This document shows, one piece after another, positions 59,588 to 64,000 of a stretch of 64,000 bases of DNA (position 1 is its first letter; each line of letters begins with the position of its first letter). Under the pieces are notes generated by a model. It was not told where the DNA came from, ran no database searches, and saw only the letters and a program-made list of their open reading frames with translations. This DNA comes from Straminergon stramineum (lineage: Eukaryota; Streptophyta; Bryopsida; Hypnales; Calliergonaceae). A program made the position numbers and the translations under genes. The stretch spans positions 11,537,001-11,601,000 of the forward strand of contig OY987266.1 of the NCBI GenBank assembly GCA_963920665.1. Direction: 5' to 3'.

Positions 59588-62500
59588 ATGGCAAGGCATG
59601 AAGAGGAGATTTTTGCAGCACTTACGCGGCTGGCATTCGCAGGAGATGGTCTGGTTTTTGGTTTTGGCATGACAGTGTTGGCCGTTCGTACGTGGGTGAA
59701 ATTTTGGTCGCACTCGAAAGCCCTGAAGGATATCAGGGAGACGCCGTTGACACGGATCGCAGATATACGAACTCTTGCAGAAGAGTCGGATGGTCAGTTG
59801 AGAGAGGAAATCAAAACACCTGAGAAGGTAAACTTCACTCATTGCTCAAATATGTTATTGGTGTAACACATCAAGTTGAGATGCATCTTGTGAGGTTGAG
59901 GATACTATCTGCGGCCGAATTTAAGCCTCTAGGCAGTATGTAGGTGAATGTTTTCGTTTGGAGATAATTGCAGAGCTGTAGAGAGATCTCTTCGGGTACA
60001 AGAGCCAAGTCTGTTTTAATCAAATTTTTTATCACTGCGTGAATTTTTTATGCAATTTCGAAGTGTACTAGGCGGTTGACCACCATAAGTGACAGTAGAG
60101 AACCCCTTTTTCGTTCTAAGAGCAGTGGCCACGGAGAGTTAGCCAAGTCATGCTTGCTCCACATGCTTATTGAAAGCCATCCAAGTGTATGAATTGCTAG
60201 TTGCTATTGGTAAAAGGGGTCAGTGTAGGAAACAGGGTCAGGTTCCTGACGGCTTTAGAATCAAATACCTTATTACATATATGTTTTATACTCAAGTGTT
60301 CTAATAGTACGCAAGATGCAGCTTAATGTCTCGTTTAGTTGATTAGTTTGGACGTCATCTTCTGTATTTTTCCTGGACTTACGGAAAGTTGGATTCTTTC
60401 AGGAGATAAGTTCTCCACAGCAACATGGAGAAGTCTTTGCGACAAAACGCAAAGTGAAAATGCCGTCCAGGCCTTGGATGGGAGATAGGCCGCCTACGCC
60501 ACCTCCCGAGCCAAAGCCACAGAAGTTGGTAGTTGTGCGAGGTAGAGTTCAAACTAAAGCTTCTGTTGAATCTGAAGACGGTCAAAGAGATGCGGAGGCA
60601 CTCGTTGCACTGAATGTACCAGAGAAGGCCGTTTTCATTGAAAGAACCCAAACAGTACGTACTATTGTGAACGTTGGTTTTAGATTTCCTTTTGCCTTTT
60701 GTGGAAGAAGTTGATATATGTATTTCGGTAATTGAGCTCTGTTAGCTAGGATATTTTCTGAAAGACAATTCGATTAGAATGCTTGTTTTAATTCGTTGAT
60801 GTCTAGCTTAGAATTCGATAGTCTGAACTGATGATGTAGCGTAACTTCAAGAGCAGTTGTAGATATTAAGTCAACTATTGGGGGTTTTGATTGCTGCATT
60901 TTCGCTTATCACTGTTTTCATGCAATCATCTTGACGATATCTGGGCAAGTTTCAGTATAGACATATCAGTGCATTACTTAGACAGGTTGTAATACAAGAT
61001 TGTCTTTCTGGCTATGCACAGTTTGTGCACACTGATATGAGCAACTTTGTGGGATGGATAACTCAAAAAGACCTGGTTAAGTTTACTCATGATATGGTAC
61101 CCTCTCTAACTCCCTTATCTTCTTTTCCTTCGTTTAGCCGATCCTGATATGTTCTCGCATTGCTGCGATTCCGTTTGTGGTGGCTCCCAGTGGTTGTACA
61201 ATAAATGGAGAGGAATTTTTAGGCTTGGCTTTGATGCGTTCATCCCTTGGGGAAGGGGTTCCCTGATGGATCAGATTTCATTATCAAAACGCAAGGTAAT
61301 CGTATTTGGCTTTGCTGCTGTGTGTTCCCTGTCTTTCACATTTGCATTATCTACGTCCTCATGAGTTTTAATCATTTAAAGAGGAAAACTCGCAGAGATA
61401 TTTTTTGTAGAACATACCTTTTACTTTCAAGGAAGGTTCTGTTATCCTTTTCTGGGCTTTGAGCTTTGACTTTGAGCTTTACAAATTGAGCTGCTGGAAT
61501 GTGTCAATACTGGATTAAGGTTCAGGTTCTCAATTAGGAGATCATAACTTTGACGTCACTGGATTTTCCTCTATACCAGTTTAGGAGATTACTTTTCATG
61601 CAACGTCTGGCTTTCTATTACAGTCGAATAATAATAGGTGCCTTTATTAACATCTGATTGTTGAATATAGGTGCCGTTTGTTTTGGCCGAGACGGAAGCT
61701 CATTGGAATCTCCGACCTCGTGATATTGGAATTTATGTGCACATCAACTTGGACGAATCACATCATCCAATGCCACTTGTTACTGTGCATCATCAGTTGC
61801 ATCCAGTTACAGCTTCATCTTACACACTGTTCCAGGCTATGTTCGGGCGTCGCTACCCGGTCTGTTCCTTGATGAAAGTCCTTGCCCTGCCATTTCTTTA
61901 TAGAGAAGTCTAGTTTTTTTACATATTGCCCTCAACCTCTCGTGTATGTTTTGGTTCGCTTTCGTTGGTGGACAGATCAGTCACAAAAGGTGAACGAAGA
62001 TTTGATCACGAGTAGCTCTTATATCATGAATAAATTGCTCCTTTACCTTGTCATTGCTTTATTTGATTCTTTGTGACATCCTATATTTCCAGGTTGGCCT
62101 TTTGGACGAGGAGAGGATTCTACCACTTGGTGCGGAAATTACAGCGGTTGGTGTATTGCAGACTGCTCCTGATGGAACTCCAGTTCTCAAGTCTTCCAAT
62201 CGTTTACCTGTTTTTCTGTATGTTCTTGGGAATCCGAGGAACTCTGTTTTTGTCGGCTATTCTATGTTTTTAGCACATTTCATTCACAAAGTCTTCTTCC
62301 ATTGCATATGATCATTTTCAACTTGGTTTGCTCAGTAAACTTGTTTCTTTGGTCAACTGATTCCGACGTTGATTATCAATGCTAACAATGTTGAATCTAG
62401 ATTTGCCATTATCTTCTGCAACCTTTTATTTATAATTGCGTAATATTCTGATAACTTGACCAGTCAATTCTAAATTCTGCCTGATTTGACCAACGATTGT

Positions 62501-63348
62501 GTTATGCAGGACGGAATTGACAAGAGAGCAGTTGCTTGTAGAGTTGGCGAATGGTACCAAAGTTTTGTTTTGGATGGGCCTCGCAGTCAGTACGGTGGCA
62601 ATTGGAGTTCTTGGATACTCGATGGTGAAGTATGTAACTATCCTAGCCATTTTTTTTCTTCCTCCACCCTTCAATATGTGCCGTACCGTGTAGTGAATGG
62701 CAAGGTGTTCCAAGTGTTAACAATACTCCTGTACTGGTACATATTCATGGAGAGCCCTGTTTGGCTCATCTGATGTCAACTTCTGTGGTGTCTTTACTTG
62801 TATTCTCTGGATTTTTTCTTTTCTTGTGATTTGGCATTCTGTATGAAGCAAACTTGTGGTCTTACGCGAGATGCCTTGGTCTGCAGAAACTGGGCCAAAT
62901 GGAAGCAAAGACAGCAGCAAAGGCGCAGTCAAAATAATGAGAGCAGGTACATTCAGACTCCAGGGCTTTCTCTGTAGTTACTTGAACGTAGCCTGGCACG
63001 CGTCCTGTCTTGGAAGATTGGTTTTAGGCAAACAGCAAGAAAGTTTACTTTGCATTTTGGATTCTCATTCTAATTGATCCTTATTTCAGGATTTAATCAT
63101 GCAATTGCAAATGCTTGTTTGACAGCCAAAACAGGGTCATAGAAGATGAAGCGGAGAACTTAGAAGACATCCCAGATGGTGAGCTCTGTGTCGTGTGTTT
63201 GCTGCGGAGACGGCGAGCTGCTTTTATCTACTGTGGGCATCGTGTATGTTGTGTGGGATGTGCCCAAAGAATTGAGCACGGGGTTAGCTCTCGCTGCCCA
63301 GTGTGCCGGCAGCCAGTCACTGGCATTGTTCGAGTATACGACTCTTGA
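59588..63348 (+). CDS. SPL2: SP1-like 2 (SPL2)-type membrane RING E3 ubiquitin ligase, 9 exons, 474 aa
   Basis: Exons by reading frame and GT/AG sites: 59,588-59,827; 60,403-60,654; 60,986-61,096; 61,191-61,295; 61,671-61,859; 62,093-62,217; 62,510-62,629; 62,887-62,946; 63,126-63,348. They sum to 1,425 nt. Seen: N-terminal hydrophobic segment (about residues 22-37); a middle GIDE-type domain with VVVRGRV, IERTQT, VPFVLAE and YPVGLLDEERILP; a second membrane segment (359-380); and a C-terminal C3HC4 RING (CVVC at 422-425, CGH at 437-439, CPVC at 458-461) ending RVYDS. Family knowledge: SP1, SPL1 and SPL2 are E3 ligases of plastid, mitochondrial and peroxisomal outer membranes, related to animal MAPL/MUL1; SP1 ubiquitinates TOC import components. 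The order and the C-terminus match SPL2 best. The ATG at 59,588 is chosen because it alone gives the conserved N-terminus and no upstream in-frame ATG exists. Exon 3 (37 codons) and the exon-4 acceptor are the least certain parts. No disruptive change is seen, so it is probably functional. Confidence 0.92.
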
Positions 63349-63960
63349 TTTACTCCTCACTTGCGGTCTGCTCCTCATACCTCTGCACTGTACATTAAGT
63401 CACTGCTCAATTGCTGCAGCTGCGAGCTCTTGGAAGTAAGGGCCGTAGAATCTCATTAAATCTTTTACCTGGTACTCAGCTACGGTATGGCCTAGGTCTT
63501 CTGACGGAGGGGTTGAAGATGTAGAGAAGATAGAGCAACTTGGCTACTGTGTATGTCAGTCGCTCTATTTCCCTTGCTATAATTGCAATTCAAACCCCTT
63601 CCGGCGCTTGCTAATGTTTTAGGCGTAGATATCATGTCCATGTTCCTGATCTCTACCGAGTCGACTAGGCCTCGGAATATGAACTGAATGCTGGCGACCA
63701 AATTTGACGGTAGAATTACGTGTAGTATATCACACAGGGATGCCCTGCAGTGGTATTGGAAAGCAGGCAGGACAACCTGCAATCGCGGGTACGTCAACTC
63801 TCATGTAATGTCTGTTTTGTTGAAAAAACTGTAAAACCATGTTGACCGCTAAAATTGTGTTTTAGAAAGCAACAGAGTAGGGAAAGGGAATGCTTGCCTA
63901 TTGAGATCCACTATCAACACGAGTACTGTTGTTCACTCGTGTTAGTCGTGTACAGGTACA
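63349..63960 (+). other. 3' UTR and downstream flank of SPL2-like gene
   Basis: About 600 bp of GC-moderate sequence after the stop codon. No canonical AATAAA; T/G-rich stretch TGTCTGTTTTGTTG near 63,808 could be part of the polyadenylation region. A minus-strand ORF (63,797-63,492) has no recognised product. Confidence 0.4.
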
Positions 63961-64000
63961 TAAGGTAGATACACCCAAAAGCGCCAAAAGTTGGTACTGT
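63961..64000. mobile_element. Left end of a MITE of the 12.4-kb family (cut by window)
   Basis: TAAGGTAGATACACCCAAAA matches the TAAGGTAGGGACACCCAAA terminus at 12,383 with two or three differences, followed by a similar GCGCCA/GTGCCA word. The rest lies beyond the window. Confidence 0.6.

Noticed and set aside
61097..61190. Alternative exon-4 start after TTTAG at 61,137
   Set aside because: It would require a phase not provided by the upstream exons; the CCCAG acceptor at 61,190 keeps the frame. Retained only as a possibility.

Overview
The window looks like nuclear DNA of a land plant. It is AT-rich, dominated by short non-autonomous transposons and LTR relics, and holds one convincing intron-bearing gene whose nine exons encode a plant-type membrane-anchored RING E3 ligase (SP1-like 2, SPL2 family). 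Introns of that gene are short (94-575 bp). I cannot fix the species. The divergence of the protein from the Arabidopsis sequence I remember suggests a non-seed plant such as a bryophyte, but that is a weak inference.

Layout. 1-7.7 kb: a dense, partly nested cluster of elements that all end in TTAAC(C/T)CC(T/C)(A/T)AA-type inverted termini, plus copies of three other dispersed repeats. 7.7-8.5 kb: a GC-rich block followed by a Mutator-like MITE with a perfect 10-bp target duplication. 8.5-22 kb: mostly anonymous sequence with further MITEs, a long TTAA element (13.8-14.7 kb), an approximately 800-bp direct repeat shared with 5.8-6.6 kb, and two possible coding relics at 18.2-18.9 kb. 22-29.4 kb: a TTAA element, an (ATT)19 microsatellite, a promoter plus a gag-like/'putative plant transposon protein' pseudogene carrying only in-frame stops, a 2-kb LTR in minus orientation, and a small ORF relic. 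29-46 kb: very AT-rich, nearly gene-free, with tandem duplications, a foldback, a pseudo-exon and a likely tRNA-derived SINE. 46.4-50 kb: a second copy of the 2-kb LTR family in plus orientation, itself interrupted by a 1,106-bp solo LTR with TG...CA ends and a CTATT duplication. 50-58.8 kb: AT-rich DNA with minisatellites, TTAA elements, a 70-bp-arm hairpin and a TA-flanked MITE lying directly upstream of the gene. 59.6-63.35 kb: the SPL2-like gene. The window ends inside another MITE.

Functionally the only likely active gene is the SPL2-like ligase; everything else reads as transposon sediment. No complete autonomous transposon, rRNA, functional tRNA or CRISPR array was seen. The observations most worth following are the TTAA-terminated element family (piggyBac-like signature), the palindrome-bearing LTR family present as an inverted pair, the long hairpin and MITE stacked upstream of the gene, and the repeated finding that coding relics are broken by stops explainable as single C-to-T changes.
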